A DNA stretch of 34,369 bases from Nocardiopsis sp. JB363 (GCF_900143625.1 NZ_FRFF01000010.1:1-34369), one strand, 5' to 3'; positions 1 to 8,390 are shown, numbered from the stretch's first letter. The notes: generated from the sequence alone by a model not told the origin. Numbers and translations are program-made.

Positions 1-55
1 GGGTCTGGAACAGACCGTGCTCGGCTGCATCCTGATGCCCGGCGGTACCGCCGGG
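1..55. repeat. Terminal overlap of the circular assembly, copy 1
   Basis: Bases 1-55 are identical to 34315-34369, and the dnaB reading frame runs through the join without interruption. This is what an assembler leaves when it closes a circle with a 55-base overlap. I read it as an assembly overlap, not a biological repeat, which makes the replicon about 34,314 bp. Confidence 0.93.
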
Positions 56-1297
56 ACGTTCCATGAGGCCGCGGAACACCTGACCACCAGCGACTTCTAC
101 CGGCCCTCTCACCAGATCATCTGGCAGACCCTGGCGACCATGGCCGACCGAGATCTGCCCCTGGACCCCCAGGCGTTGGCGGCCGAGCTGCAAACCGCCG
201 GCCACCTGGACAGGGTGGCCGGAGCGTCTTACCTGATCACGATCACCGAGCAGGGCATCACCCCGGCCAATGCCTCCTACTACGCCAAGCAGGCCGCAGG
301 CCTGGCGGTGCGGCGGCGGATGCACCAGGCGACGGTGACCATGCGCCAGATCGCGTTGACCGGTACCGGTGAGATCAACGCGGTGCTGGAGGACGCCGAC
401 CAGACCTGGGCCCAGGTCCAACACCAGGGCCAGGCGGTGGAGGGCATCGAGCACTTCGGCCAGGAGATGCTCGCCGACGTCATCGACGACCTGGACTCAC
501 CAGAAGATCCGATGGGGGTGCCCACCGGGTTCGCCGACCTGGACGCGCTCACCAACGGGCTCCACCCCGGCGAGCTCATCGTTGTCGCCGCCCGACCCGG
601 CGTGGGCAAAACAACGTTCGGTCTCAACGTGGCGGTCAACGCTGCCAAGGCCGGGCACCGCACCCTGTTCGTCTCCTTGGAGATGAACCGCAACGAGCTG
701 GGCCAGCGCATCATCTCCTCCGAAGCCAGGGTGCCGCTGCACACCCTGCGCAGCAAGCTCACCAGCAAGGACGACTGGGCTCGTATCGCTGAGAAACAGA
801 AGGAGATGATCGACTGGCCGCTGATGATCTCCCACAACCCCGCCATCACCTTCCCCCAGCTCAAGGCGGAGATCCGCCGCCAAGCCCGCCGCCACGAGCT
901 GAAGATGGTGGTCCTGGACTACCTCCAGCTGCTCCAGGACCCGGAGTCGACCTCGGCCGACACCCGTGAACGGGAAGTGGCATTGATGACCCGCGGGCTG
1001 AAGGTCTTGGCTCAGCAGATCGGGATCCCGATCGTGGTGTTGTGTCAGCTCAACCGCGACTCGGCCCGCAGGGAGGACAAGCGCCCGCAAACGCACGAGA
1101 TGCGTGAGAGCGGCGCTGTGGAACAGGACGCGAACATGATCCTGCTGCTGCACCGCGAGGACGTCTACGACAAGGAGTCGCCGCGGGCTGGGGAAGCGGA
1201 CCTGATCATCGGCAAGAACCGGAACGGGCCCACCTGTGATGTGAGTGTGGCCTTCCAGGGCCACTACTCCCAGTTCGTGGACATGGGCCAGGGATAG
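1..1297 (+). CDS. dnaB: Replicative DNA helicase, DnaB family (main part; 5' end lies at 34241)
   Basis: The reading frame is open from base 2 and continues the ORF that starts at 34241, so the intact protein is 456 aa, the usual DnaB length. The N-terminal part (QTVLGCILMPGG onward) resembles the DnaB N-domain that contacts primase. A RecA-type ATPase follows: Walker A ARPGVGKTTF with Lys228 in full-length numbering, Walker B VVLDYLQLL near 900-935, and the late motif KNRNGPT near 1213-1233, followed by a short C-terminus. In this family the hexamer encircles single-stranded DNA and unwinds the fork. It lies directly downstream of the initiator-like gene at 32856, an arrangement seen in phage and plasmid replication modules where the replicon supplies its own helicase. 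A hairpin separates the two genes, so dnaB may have its own promoter or depend on read-through. Confidence 0.93.
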   Translation, partial: GLEQTVLGCILMPGGTAGTFHEAAEHLTTSDFYRPSHQIIWQTLATMADRDLPLDPQALAAELQTAGHLDRVAGASYLITITEQGITPANASYYAKQAAGLAVRRRMHQATVTMRQIALTGTGEINAVLEDADQTWAQVQHQGQAVEGIEHFGQEMLADVIDDLDSPEDPMGVPTGFADLDALTNGLHPGELIVVAARPGVGKTTFGLNVAVNAAKAGHRTLFVSLEMNRNELGQRIISSEARVPLHTLRSKLTSKDDWARIAEKQKEMIDWPLMISHNPAITFPQLKAEIRRQARRHELKMVVLDYLQLLQDPESTSADTREREVALMTRGLKVLAQQIGIPIVVLCQLNRDSARREDKRPQTHEMRESGAVEQDANMILLLHREDVYDKESPRAGEADLIIGKNRNGPTCDVSVAFQGHYSQFVDMGQG

Positions 1298-1308
1298 AGC
1301 CCACGGTT

Positions 1309-1348
1309 CAGGTGCCGTAGGCACGTCACGACGTGCCTACGGCACCTG
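1309..1348. terminator. Perfect 18-bp hairpin after dnaB
   Basis: CAGGTGCCGTAGGCACGT pairs perfectly with 1331-1348 around a 4-base CACG loop. It starts 11 bases past the dnaB stop codon and has no T-tract, as is common for actinobacterial terminators. Confidence 0.75.
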
Positions 1349-1432
1349 CGTGGAAGAGTGCGGTTCGGCCCCAGCGGGCATCCTGCCGTGCTTGGGTTGT
1401 TCCCCACCCCCTGCGAGGCCGGGAGCCACCCT

Positions 1433-2110
1433 GTGAATGATGAGCACCCCGAACTGGAACAGAACTCCGACGACCGTTTGTTCGACCGGCTTACCCGCCC
1501 GGACCCGCACAGTCTGGAGAACCTCCCCCAACGGGATGAACCCACGTGGGAGTACTACGCCGTCCACCCCGATGGTCCCCTGGAACGCCGCACCGGCGGG
1601 CGCCGCGGGATCATCGACTACCTCAACTACGCCCAGGACAAAGCCCACAGCGAGGGCGAACTCGGCACCGAACCTCTGGAAGACCTGGACGACATCGAAG
1701 CGGCCTGGATCGGTACCTACGACCGGGAACGCCTGCCCGACAACCCTGTCGCCAACCACATGATCCAGGTCTTCGACCTCGGACAGACCATCGGTAGAAC
1801 GAGGGGCATCGTGGCGTTCACCCCGGCCTTCTACCGGGCCGGTCGCGGACGACAATTGGTGGGCCATCGCCTGGCGCTGTTGCTCAAGATCCACGCAGAG
1901 ATCCGTGCCGACCTGGACGCCGGACGCAAACCCCGGCAACGGCTCTGGCCCTCAGAGATGATCACCGCCTCACGCGGGGTGGAACCGAACGCGGCGTGGG
2001 AGGAGTTCCAGCGTCTGCGCAGCCGCCTTGCGCCGGACGAGAAGATCACGGACGTCATCCGGGAACGTGAAATCCACCTGAGGGCTGGACGCGACCCCGA
2101 TCATGTGTGA
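1433..2110 (+). CDS. Hypothetical protein of 225 aa downstream of dnaB
   Basis: I chose the GTG at 1433 (VNDEHPELEQNSDD) because GGGAG lies just upstream at 1421-1425; an earlier in-frame ATG at 1358 has no such site and would encode a proline-rich leader unlike the rest. The protein is soluble and charged, with an acidic N-terminal third, a central segment rich in hydrophobic and aromatic residues (VAFTPAFYRAGRGRQ), and a helical C-terminus ending in REREIHLRAGRDPDHV. No known motif was recognised. It follows dnaB in the same direction but beyond a strong hairpin, and it ends at its own hairpin, so it is probably a separate transcription unit. The position suggests a plasmid maintenance role, which is only a guess. 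Confidence 0.75.
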   Translation: MNDEHPELEQNSDDRLFDRLTRPDPHSLENLPQRDEPTWEYYAVHPDGPLERRTGGRRGIIDYLNYAQDKAHSEGELGTEPLEDLDDIEAAWIGTYDRERLPDNPVANHMIQVFDLGQTIGRTRGIVAFTPAFYRAGRGRQLVGHRLALLLKIHAEIRADLDAGRKPRQRLWPSEMITASRGVEPNAAWEEFQRLRSRLAPDEKITDVIREREIHLRAGRDPDHV

Positions 2111-2417
2111 GCCAGTTGAGTGGCCCCGCTCTTACGGGTTGGTGTGGGGCCACTCGCTATGTCCGGGGCTTACGAAAACTAACGCCGGACCCGACTCTGC
2201 AACCTGAAAGCGTCGCATCAGGGCAGGTCAGGGCGAACTCGGGCGGGTCGGACGCCAGGGGCTAATGAAACCTTATAAAGGAACGCGCACGAGGGGCTTG
2301 CCGTGTTCACGGCATGACGTACCTACGGCAACCACACCTGCGAGAACCTCGCGTACCCCTAGCAGTTCGCCGCCGTCTGTGGAGGACTTCCAGGAGATCT
2401 ATGCCGTAAAGCTGCCG
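2111..2417. other. Non-coding gap between convergent genes
   Basis: This 307-bp gap holds the hairpin at 2118-2155, a small AT-rich patch around 2264-2283 (AATGAAACCTTATAAAGGAA) and a short dyad TGCCGTG-TT-CACGGCA at 2299-2314. A good Shine-Dalgarno at about 2391-2396 is followed by ATG CCG TAA, which is not a usable gene. I see no convincing ORF here. Confidence 0.55.
2118..2155. terminator. Terminator hairpin after the 225-aa gene
   Basis: GAGTGGCCCC (2118-2127) pairs with GGGGCCACTC (2146-2155) across an 18-base loop, eight bases after the TGA. Confidence 0.75.
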
Positions 2418-2723
2418 CTACAGGATGCTGGTCTGCCCCGGCACCTGGTCACGCCCGGCCCTGGCCCGCCCCAGACACCGGCGGCACGTGATCGGGCTGG
2501 CGGCCGGGTACAGCCGGAGCGGGTCCACAGCGGCGTGGCAGGCCACCGCGGGCACCTCGACCCCGGCCCACATGTGGGTGGTGAGCCCGTGCACCACCCG
2601 CCCTTGCCCGATCCGGGCGCCCTCGGCGTCGGCCAGCTCGTGTCGGCGGCGACGCAGAGTGGCGGCCAAGTGCTCGATGTCGGCCTCGGGTTCGTGGGGG
2701 TGTTCGGGGATCGGGTCGCTCAT
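2418..2723 (-). CDS. Small hypothetical protein with CxxC, 101 aa
   Basis: The start at 2723 (MSDPIPEHPHEPEADIEHL) overlaps the stop of the GNAT gene by ATGA, which indicates translational coupling. The protein has an acidic start, then a basic helix (LAATLRRRRHELADAEGARIG), a Trp/Val-rich core, and a C-terminal ITCRRCLGRAR segment with a CxxC pair that might hold a metal with nearby His or Cys residues. I know no function for it. It is the last gene of a three-gene coupled set with the 2H-like and GNAT proteins, so it is expressed with them. Confidence 0.7.
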   Translation of the reverse strand: MSDPIPEHPHEPEADIEHLAATLRRRRHELADAEGARIGQGRVVHGLTTHMWAGVEVPAVACHAAVDPLRLYPAASPITCRRCLGRARAGRDQVPGQTSIL

Positions 2724-3154
2724 GTGATCAGGATGCCCATCACCGGCCATTCCTCGTCAGGGTCGGGGACCGGGACCAGCCCGCACGCGGCGAAAAACCG
2801 CACCCGGTCCTGCACGCCCTGGTCCTCGTCGGGGACGGCGAACACCCACCCCACACCCGCCCGGGCAGCGGCCGCCACGAACGCGGACACCAGCTCCCGG
2901 CCGACCCCGTTCCGTTGATGGGCCGGGTCGACGACCACGGCCTGGAGATAGCCGTGCGGGGCCGGGATCGGAGCGCCGGGTCCTGGGTATCGGGCACCGA
3001 ACGTGCCGCTGGCCCATCCCACCGGCCGGTCGGATCGGTCGACGGCGACCAGGAGCACGTCCCCGTCCGGGGCGTAGGCGACACCGGCCCGGGACGCGAT
3101 CACGGCCAGGGCGTGACGCTCCCCGGACCGGGACGACCGAACCTCCACCCTCAT
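2720..3154 (-). CDS. GNAT-family N-acetyltransferase, 144 aa
   Basis: The sequence has the GNAT fold signature: a beta strand with LLVAVDRSDRPVGWASG, then VVVDPAHQRNGVGRELV (about residues 73-89), where QRNGVG is the acetyl-CoA pyrophosphate-binding loop, and a final DRVRFFAACGLVP helix-strand typical of motif B. Such enzymes transfer acetyl groups from acetyl-CoA to amines of small molecules or proteins; the substrate cannot be told from sequence. The start at 3154 overlaps the upstream stop by ATGA, and its own stop overlaps the next gene by ATGA. An ORF extension to 3472 exists in this frame but is a shadow of the upstream gene. Confidence 0.85.
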   Translation of the reverse strand: MRVEVRSSRSGERHALAVIASRAGVAYAPDGDVLLVAVDRSDRPVGWASGTFGARYPGPGAPIPAPHGYLQAVVVDPAHQRNGVGRELVSAFVAAAARAGVGWVFAVPDEDQGVQDRVRFFAACGLVPVPDPDEEWPVMGILIT

Positions 3155-4032
3155 CCCTGTCCGGTCAGGTCCCATTCGGCCACGCTCCGCCAGGTGTAGG
3201 CCGGTACCGCGGGGTCCTGGCTCACCCACACCAGAGCCAGGGAACGCACGTGCACCGGGACGACCACGCGGGTGCGGCCGATTCGGTCGGCCAGGGCCCG
3301 GCCGGTGCCGGCGGTGTGGCAGTAGGCGGTGGCCAGATGGAACGAGTGGGGGCTGTGTACGCGGGTCGGCAGGTCCGGGCCCTCGATGCTGGCGGCCTCG
3401 GCACCGGTCCGTAGCAGCGCGGCCATCCCCTCCAAAGAGGATTCCCAGGACCAGCCGGGTGGCCGGCGCCATGGGTCGGGCGGGCCCTCATCGAGGAGCA
3501 CCCCGTGCTCGGTCACCATCGGGACCATCAACGCCTTCACCGGCGGGTTGGTCAGACGTTCCACCCACTGCCCGATCGCGTCGGCCAGCAGTGCCGCTTC
3601 GTCCTCGGTGGCCTGGTCCAGTCGGCCGATGGTGATGTGCCGCCACCGGGCCGGCACCGGGGCGATCAGGTCCCGGTGCTGAGGGAGGATCTGCTGCTGC
3701 CGGTCGAGTTCGTCGGCCAGGGGGCCGCCCTCACAGCAGTGGTCACCGCAGGTATCCGGTAGGGCGTACAGGTGAAGACGTTCCTCCTCTGCCGGCCAGG
3801 GGGCCACCGCTCGGCCGATGAACGGCGCCATCGGCCGCAGGAGAGCGGCGACGTGGGCGATCTCGGCACGGGCCGCGGCGACCTGGTCGGGTCCGGTCTC
3901 GTCGGGTCCCAGCACCCCCTCCAGGTCGTGTCGTAGCTCTTCCCTGGCGCGCAACAGCCGGGCGTGGGCCTGCTGTAGCTGGGGGGTGGACATGTCCTCG
4001 TAGTGGCGGGGCTGCTTGGTCTGGGTGGCCAT
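3151..4032 (-). CDS. 2H phosphodiesterase-like (2'-5' RNA ligase superfamily) protein, 293 aa
   Basis: The start at 4032 (MATQTKQPRHYEDMSTP) is chosen because the upstream extension is low-complexity Pro/Arg. Residues 15-75 form a charged helical segment, possibly a coiled coil. A Cys-rich patch DTCGDHCCEGG follows at 93-103. From about 125 the 2H pattern appears: RWRHITIG (His132, Thr134) and, about 100 residues later, SPHSFHLATAYCHTAG (His229, His232), the two H-x-[ST]-like motifs separated by a strand-rich core. 2H enzymes open or cleave cyclic phosphates or 2'-5' linkages in RNA or nucleotides. The second motif is not a textbook HxT/S, so the catalytic assignment is moderate. It heads the coupled trio with the GNAT and a CxxC protein. 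Confidence 0.68.
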   Translation of the reverse strand: MATQTKQPRHYEDMSTPQLQQAHARLLRAREELRHDLEGVLGPDETGPDQVAAARAEIAHVAALLRPMAPFIGRAVAPWPAEEERLHLYALPDTCGDHCCEGGPLADELDRQQQILPQHRDLIAPVPARWRHITIGRLDQATEDEAALLADAIGQWVERLTNPPVKALMVPMVTEHGVLLDEGPPDPWRRPPGWSWESSLEGMAALLRTGAEAASIEGPDLPTRVHSPHSFHLATAYCHTAGTGRALADRIGRTRVVVPVHVRSLALVWVSQDPAVPAYTWRSVAEWDLTGQG

Positions 4033-4417
4033 ACAGGCAGTGTGCCCGCCGGGCGGCACGAGCGGGTGTCCAGCACCGGCCAGAGCTGTTGTGGTCGGTG
4101 CCTGTGGTGGCACCAGTCGGGGTACCCACGGGCGGGGTCTGCGTAGGGCCTGACCAGAAGCGGAACGTGAGCACACCCCCGCCGGCCATAGCGGCGGGGG
4201 GTATGGCGAGGGGCGTGGCTACCCCGGTGGCGAGGTGGGTCCGGGCGGGGTTCCGGCGCAAGCAACCATCCGTTGCGCACGTCGGGTGGCGCCGGGTTCC
4301 CGTCCGGGATGGCGGGGTGCGGGGGCGGCGAGCCCCCGCGTACACCAGTCCTGAACTGGAGTGATACGCCTCGCACGGGTACGAGGCGTGCGACGTTCCT
4401 GGTGGGTGTGGGGCGGG
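4033..4417. other. Non-coding spacer with three hairpins between traA and the 2H gene
   Basis: This 385-bp gap has hairpins at 4176-4200 (CCCCCGCC/GGCGGGGG), 4319-4339 (GCGGGGGC/GCCCCCGC) and 4366-4389 (ACGCCTCG/CGAGGCGT), plus a near-palindrome around CCAGTCCTGAACTGG at 4345-4359. The hairpin nearest traA is a likely terminator for it. The others may be attenuators or part of the leader of the 2H operon. No supported ORF. Confidence 0.6.
4366..4389 (-). terminator. Probable traA terminator
   Basis: ACGCCTCG (4366-4373) pairs with CGAGGCGT (4382-4389) about 30 bases past the traA stop on the minus strand. Confidence 0.55.
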
Positions 4418-7400
4418 TCAGCGTCCCATGCCGGGCCCTGATGGCCGCCGGCTCTGAGACGGGGACGGCGGTTTCGGAGTGGGCTGCGTCGGGGTCCTGG
4501 GCGGGCGGGCCGTGCGTGTGGGAGCCGGTGCGAGCCCCCCGACCTTGGTCATCGGGCGACGGTTCCCGTGCCAGGCGGCTCGGACCCCGTGCGCGGCCAC
4601 CCGCGCCTGGAGGCCCTGGAGCTGTTCGGGGGGTAGAGCACGTAGGTCGGCGCGGGTCAGGCCGCGTTCGACGGCCAGCGGTTCCACCGCCGCCAACAGG
4701 CGGGCCTCCTGGGCCTGTTGTTGCTCGTGGCGGCCACGCTCGATCTTGGCCCGACGGGCCAGTTCGGCCCCCTGACCGCGGGCCGTTCTCGCGGCGTCGG
4801 CGACCTCGTGGAACTTCTCGCGGACCTCCTCGACCGTCGCCCGAACCTGGTGGGGGGTGGCGCCCTCCACCAGCAACCGCATCCGGGAGAGCTGCGCACG
4901 CTCCTCGGCAAGCCGGAGTTCCTCCCGCAGGGCTGGCAGCCCGGCCTCCAGCTGGTTCGCGCGGCGGATCAGGGCGTCGGCCTTGGCGGCCAGGCGCTCG
5001 TGCTCGGGCACCGGGCGGCTCTCGTCCTCCTGGTTGTGCTCGGGCTCCTGGCCCCCGTTGGCGATCGCCGGTTCGGTGGGGCGCATCTGTTCCAGCTCAT
5101 CGATGAGCAGCCGATCCTCGTCCTGGGTCAGGGTGGAGAGGTAGGCCGACACCACCCGCTCCAGCGCCTCTTCGGCGGTGGCGGCCTCCCCGAGCCGGGC
5201 CCGGGTGGTGTGGGGCTCGATCTCGGCCCCGGGCAGGTACAGGTCCGTCCTGACCTTGGCGCGGCTCATGGCGGGGTAGAGGGCGTGGGCGTCGGCTCCC
5301 AGCCCGTAGACGTGGCACCGGTCGGTGGTCACCCCTTGGGCGGAGGCGATCGTGGTCGCATACCCCAGCCCCAGGTCGCCGCGACGGATCTGCTTGGGGC
5401 TGATCCACGCCCGTTCGTTCTTGCCGTGTCCCCAGACCACCAGGGCGCCGAGTTGGGCGTCCACGGCTGCGACGACGCCGCGGTAGCCGTTGAGCACGTC
5501 GGGTTCCTCGGAGTTCCGGGAGCGGTAGTCGTTGCGGCGCACGCGGACCTGTTCTCCCAGGGCCAGGGCCAGATCGCCGGAGCGGGTGGCGAAGGTCAGC
5601 TCCTTCCCGAGGTGGCCGGCGGCGCGGGCGGCCTGGGCGGCGCGCAGGTTGAGCGCGTCCACGTCCGCCTTCGTGGCGGCGACCAGGAACAGCTTCTCGA
5701 CGGCATCGAGGGGGTTGGCGTAGCGGGCCCGGTCGGCGGTCCAGGCGGCCGCCATCTGGGCGTGGGCGGCGTCAGCGTCGACGGGGGCGTGCACCATCCC
5801 GCGCTGTGCCCACAACGCCAACGCGGACTTGCGGGCGCCCTGGCCCCAGGCCTGGAGCGCCTGACGGTCGGCGGTGTCCTTCTGGCGGCGGTTCTCACGC
5901 AGCTCCGCACCGCCCATCCGGTGATGCAGGCGCGCGAACACGCTTCCGGCGGCTACGGGCCGGAGCTGGAGCGGGTCCCCGATCGAGACGATCTTGGTGC
6001 CCCGCTTGGCGGCCTCGCGCACCAGGGCGGCCATGTCCCGGTCTCCGACCATGGCGCCTTCGTCCACGACCAGCACGTCCACCCCGCGCAGGCCGGGGCC
6101 GCCTGTGATGCGCTGGCGCCAGGAGGCGATAGTGCGCGAGGTGATCCCGGCTTCGGCGCGAAGGCCGGCGGCCGCCACCGCGGCGACGGCGGCCCCTTCG
6201 ACCCGGAATCCGGCCGCCTCCCACGCGCACCGGGCCGCCGACATGAGCGTGGTTTTGCCGGTCCCGGCGCCCCCGAGCACGGTGTCGAGGGCGTGGCCGG
6301 CCTCGATGAGGCGCACCACGGCGGTGAGCTGCTCACGGGAGAGGTGGAAGCCCTTGACCTGCTGCCAGATCTTCAGGGCGCGGGCGGCTTCGTCCCGGTC
6401 CACGATCGCTATCTGAGCGTTCTTGCCGGCTTCGGCGGTGTCCAGGATGGTGGCTTCGGCTTCGGGCAGGTCGGCGGCGGTGTAGCGGGCGGAGTGGGAC
6501 ATGTGGGTGGCGCCCAGGTCCGGCAGCCGCAGTGCCATGGGGTGTTCGAGTACGTGGGCGGTGAGTACCTCCAGCTCCTCCCCCGAGGCGATGCCGCCCT
6601 CGCAGGCGGCCGCCACGGCCGCCATCACCCGTGCCCGCGAGGCGACCTTGTGGTTGGCGGTCACCCCCGTTTCGGGGTCCCACACCGCGGCCGCCACCGC
6701 ATCCGGGTTCGGCCCCAGGTCAGGGCGCGGACCTCGCGCGGCCGCGGGGCCTTCAGCGCCGGGTTCGCGGCCCTGAAGCGCGGCCCGCCACAACACCGCG
6801 GGCGGGAACTTCATCTCGCGCATCCGTTTGTGCCAGGAGGCGCGCTCCTCGGAACGGGTGGAAGCGACCTTCTTCTCCGCGGTGCGCCGGGCGGCCGCGC
6901 GGGAGACCGCCCCGGGCGCATCGGCGCCCACCTCCGCGCGGGCCTGGTTGCGGCGCCGGGAGAACCCGTTCTTGACCACGTCGGGGATGCCGACCAGCTC
7001 CCACTGGCGCGACTCGGGGTCCTGGGCGTAGCGGAACCCGAACTCCTCGGTGAGCTTGCGGCGCTCGATGGCGCGCTGCATCTCTCCCAGAGTGGACACG
7101 TGCCGCATCAGGTCCCGGCCGCCGGCGGCGATCGTCCTCCACTTGCCATCGACCGTGGAGCGGCCCATCACCGAGATCATCACGTGCGTGTGGGTGTGCG
7201 GATCCCCCGGCTCCCCGGCCGTCATGGCGCGGGCGGTGCGGTGCTTGGTCGCCGTGGCGATGATCCCGGTGGCGTCCACCCGCTGCGCTTGTTGGCCGTC
7301 GCCGTGGTGGCCCACCATCACGTACCCCACCCACCGCTCCAGGTGCGCCACGGTCTCGCCCACCGCTTCGTCGTGGATCTGCTCCATCCGGCGGGCCGCC

Positions 7401-8092
7401 TCCGGCGGGGCGGCGGCCTGAGCGGCGTCGGTGCGCCGGTCGCGGGTGAAGACCACGTCGTAGGCGCGGGTACCGATGTCCACCCGCTCGTCGGCGTGGT
7501 CCTGGGCGTGGCCCAGCTCGACCGCGTCGTAGACCGTCTCCAGGTCCACCCCGGCCGCCGTGGCGATGCGGGTCAGATCCGCCACCGGCGCCCGATGGTG
7601 TTCGCCCTCGGAGGTCAGGCAGCGCAGCAGCCGGTTGTACCGATCCCACGACCACCGGGAACGCGACGTGGTGGGGCGGGGCCGGGTCGCGTCTTCGGCC
7701 CAGGAGAGGCGCCACAGCAGCTCTTGGACGCTCACCCCGTACTCGGCGGCGGCCTTGTCCACGGCCTCGACCAGGGGGCGGGCGGGTAGCAGCGCGTCGG
7801 GGGAGGTCGCGGTCTTGAACTTGACCAGGCGCTGGCCGGTGCGGGGGTCGCGTCCGGCCACGACCTGGCGCATCTCCTCGACGTCTTCGGCAGTGGCCAG
7901 CACGGTGCCCGGAGTGCGGTCGAACTCCTTCCAGCCCGACCCCAGCCGGACGATCGGATCCTGGCCCTGAGAGAGGCCGAGACGGTATTCGACCGCGACG
8001 TCGGCGGCCGCCACCCGGTCCTCCCCGCACGACCCCGCGAGGCGGTAGTCGGCCTGTTCGGCGGTGTGGATCGGCGTCACGTAGACCCCCAC
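4418..8092 (-). CDS. traA: Conjugative relaxase/helicase TraA, MobF (TrwC/TraI) family
   Basis: 1224 aa from the GTG at 8092, chosen because GGAGG lies 7 bases upstream (8100-8104); a GTG at 8170 would add 26 residues with a poor site. The N-terminal relaxase domain has a candidate nucleophile Tyr16 (QADYRLAG), VEYRLG, and the metal-binding triad GDPHTHTHVMI with His299, 301 and 303. The place where TrwC-type proteins have a KSxS stretch reads YDVVFTRDRRTDAAQ here, an unusual variant. The C-terminal half is a superfamily I helicase: Walker A GGAGTGKTTL (Lys613), Walker B VLVVDEGAM (about 680), GDPLQLRPVAAGS, ELRENRRQ, GYATTIASAQGVTTD (about 911) and MSRAKVRTDLYL. A long coiled coil and a Pro-rich tail follow. 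It should nick oriT, stay covalently on the strand and unwind it. Confidence 0.93.
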   Translation of the reverse strand: MGVYVTPIHTAEQADYRLAGSCGEDRVAAADVAVEYRLGLSQGQDPIVRLGSGWKEFDRTPGTVLATAEDVEEMRQVVAGRDPRTGQRLVKFKTATSPDALLPARPLVEAVDKAAAEYGVSVQELLWRLSWAEDATRPRPTTSRSRWSWDRYNRLLRCLTSEGEHHRAPVADLTRIATAAGVDLETVYDAVELGHAQDHADERVDIGTRAYDVVFTRDRRTDAAQAAAPPEAARRMEQIHDEAVGETVAHLERWVGYVMVGHHGDGQQAQRVDATGIIATATKHRTARAMTAGEPGDPHTHTHVMISVMGRSTVDGKWRTIAAGGRDLMRHVSTLGEMQRAIERRKLTEEFGFRYAQDPESRQWELVGIPDVVKNGFSRRRNQARAEVGADAPGAVSRAAARRTAEKKVASTRSEERASWHKRMREMKFPPAVLWRAALQGREPGAEGPAAARGPRPDLGPNPDAVAAAVWDPETGVTANHKVASRARVMAAVAAACEGGIASGEELEVLTAHVLEHPMALRLPDLGATHMSHSARYTAADLPEAEATILDTAEAGKNAQIAIVDRDEAARALKIWQQVKGFHLSREQLTAVVRLIEAGHALDTVLGGAGTGKTTLMSAARCAWEAAGFRVEGAAVAAVAAAGLRAEAGITSRTIASWRQRITGGPGLRGVDVLVVDEGAMVGDRDMAALVREAAKRGTKIVSIGDPLQLRPVAAGSVFARLHHRMGGAELRENRRQKDTADRQALQAWGQGARKSALALWAQRGMVHAPVDADAAHAQMAAAWTADRARYANPLDAVEKLFLVAATKADVDALNLRAAQAARAAGHLGKELTFATRSGDLALALGEQVRVRRNDYRSRNSEEPDVLNGYRGVVAAVDAQLGALVVWGHGKNERAWISPKQIRRGDLGLGYATTIASAQGVTTDRCHVYGLGADAHALYPAMSRAKVRTDLYLPGAEIEPHTTRARLGEAATAEEALERVVSAYLSTLTQDEDRLLIDELEQMRPTEPAIANGGQEPEHNQEDESRPVPEHERLAAKADALIRRANQLEAGLPALREELRLAEERAQLSRMRLLVEGATPHQVRATVEEVREKFHEVADAARTARGQGAELARRAKIERGRHEQQQAQEARLLAAVEPLAVERGLTRADLRALPPEQLQGLQARVAAHGVRAAWHGNRRPMTKVGGLAPAPTRTARPPRTPTQPTPKPPSPSQSRRPSGPGMGR

Positions 8093-8390
8093 CCGACCAC
8101 CTCCAAGCCGTGTCGTTTTTCGCCCGGTACGGGCGGTTTGTATCGCGGCAGCGATACCTGACGCACTCACCTGCTTTTTGGGACCCTAGCGCGCACCCCT
8201 TCACCCACCCCGCACAACCCCCCGTTTTCGGCCACGAACACGTTCGTGCGAGCACGGACATGTCAGTGCCCACGAGCACGAGAACGTCAGCGAAGTTGGC
8301 CCGTACAACGGGGTTCCACACACCGCGGCACTACTAGTGATCGTGGTTTCGTCCAGGACGAAAAGGTCGGCGGGCCGGTACGGTGCCGCC
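8093..8390. promoter_or_regulatory. Divergent regulatory region traA / 8391 gene, candidate oriT
   Basis: This 298-bp region carries four dyads: CGCCCG-GTA-CGGGCG (8121-8135), GTATCGC-GGCA-GCGATAC (8140-8157), CACGAA-CACG-TTCGTG (8233-8248) and TTTCGTCC-A-GGACGAAA (8347-8363). The repeated word CGAGCACG occurs near 8249 and 8273. Relaxase genes often lie beside oriT and are repressed from the same place, so these are candidate oriT hairpins or operators. The nic site cannot be placed from sequence. Confidence 0.5.

Noticed and set aside
2265..2918. 217-aa plus-strand ORF across the 2418 and 2720 genes
   Set aside because: It is Pro/Arg/Gly-rich and antisense to two genes joined by ATGA overlap, one with a clear GNAT motif. 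It is a high-GC shadow frame.
4718..7789. 1023-aa plus-strand ORF antisense to traA
   Set aside because: Gly/His/Arg/Leu-rich composition typical of the complement of a high-GC gene. The minus strand has full relaxase and helicase motifs.
8170..8170. Earlier GTG start for TraA at 8170
   Set aside because: It lacks a clear ribosome site, would extend through two palindromes, and the added residues have no counterpart in the family. The GTG at 8092 has GGAGG at ideal spacing.
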